Of a stretch of DNA of 64,000 nt, positions 63,999 through 64,000 are shown piece by piece. Each line of letters starts with the position of its first letter. Position 1 is the stretch's first letter. The position numbers were made by a program, and so were the translations under genes. Source of the stretch: an uncultured Lachnospiraceae bacterium (lineage in GTDB: Bacteria; Bacillota; Clostridia; Lachnospirales; Lachnospiraceae); the NCBI GenBank assembly GCA_910583615.1, contig CAJTXP010000020.1, positions 1 through 64,000 on the forward strand, in the 5' to 3' direction. The notes beneath the pieces are model-generated. The model saw only the letters and a program-made list of their open reading frames with translations, was not told the DNA's origin and ran no database searches.

Positions 63999-64000
63999 TC

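Overview
The window looks like a chromosomal segment of a spore-forming Clostridia species, most probably Lachnospiraceae. The reasons are the low-to-mid GC Firmicute gene style with strong AGGAGG ribosome binding sites, an alpha/beta small acid-soluble spore protein, a SpoIIM-like protein, a Spo0E-like small protein, RNase Y, a Cheo-type LexA box at recA, and an MEP-pathway/uppS/cdsA/rseP cluster. Genus cannot be assigned from the sequence alone.

Layout. 1-3.9 kb: a short DtxR/MntR-type regulator, a hybrid histidine kinase and a histidine phosphatase. 4.0-14.4 kb: a tightly coupled five-gene operon (MoxR AAA+ ATPase, DUF5682, VWA, SWIM zinc finger, DUF4132) matching the uncharacterised E. 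coli yehL-yehM-yehP-yehQ/yehI set. 14.6-18.5 kb: two lipoprotein/acidic ORFs, SASP, lgt and ychF. 18.8-19.3 kb: a small gene in inverted repeats facing a truncated paralogue. 19.3-21.4 kb: a zinc-ribbon membrane protein and an SPFH protein with five zinc ribbons. 21.4-26.6 kb: pyrH-frr-uppS-cdsA-dxr-rseP. 26.8-37.0 kb: lower glycolysis (gap, pgk, tpiA, gpmI, eno) interleaved with a DUF3829 lipoprotein, a sigma-like/SH3 membrane protein, maf and dtd. 37.1-40.3 kb: a polar amino-acid ABC transporter with two binding proteins. 40.6-46.5 kb: recA-recX-rny-proC-spoIIM-like-xerD-like. 46.7-50.3 kb: asd, argH and a formate/nitrite-type transporter.

A tRNA-Thr(CGT) gene at 50,488-50,560 is the attachment site of a 9,850-bp integrated element (50,517-60,366, bounded by 47-bp direct repeats). 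It carries a tyrosine integrase, an excisionase-like protein, a CHC2-TOPRIM-SF3 primase/helicase, a sigma factor, a ParB-like protein, a HIRAN protein, four small regulators, and a holin-like type I toxin with a predicted antisense antitoxin. It has no relaxase, capsid or terminase, so it resembles a phage-satellite or minimal integrative element. Its control region contains two separate phage-like three-operator switches, and a 9-mer (GGCAGCAGG) is strongly concentrated in it.

After the element come glgA and an ABC-F ATPase. A family of palindromic intergenic repeats ending in variants of GTTACTTTTCAC is scattered through the chromosomal part (at least nine copies), often directly after stop codons.
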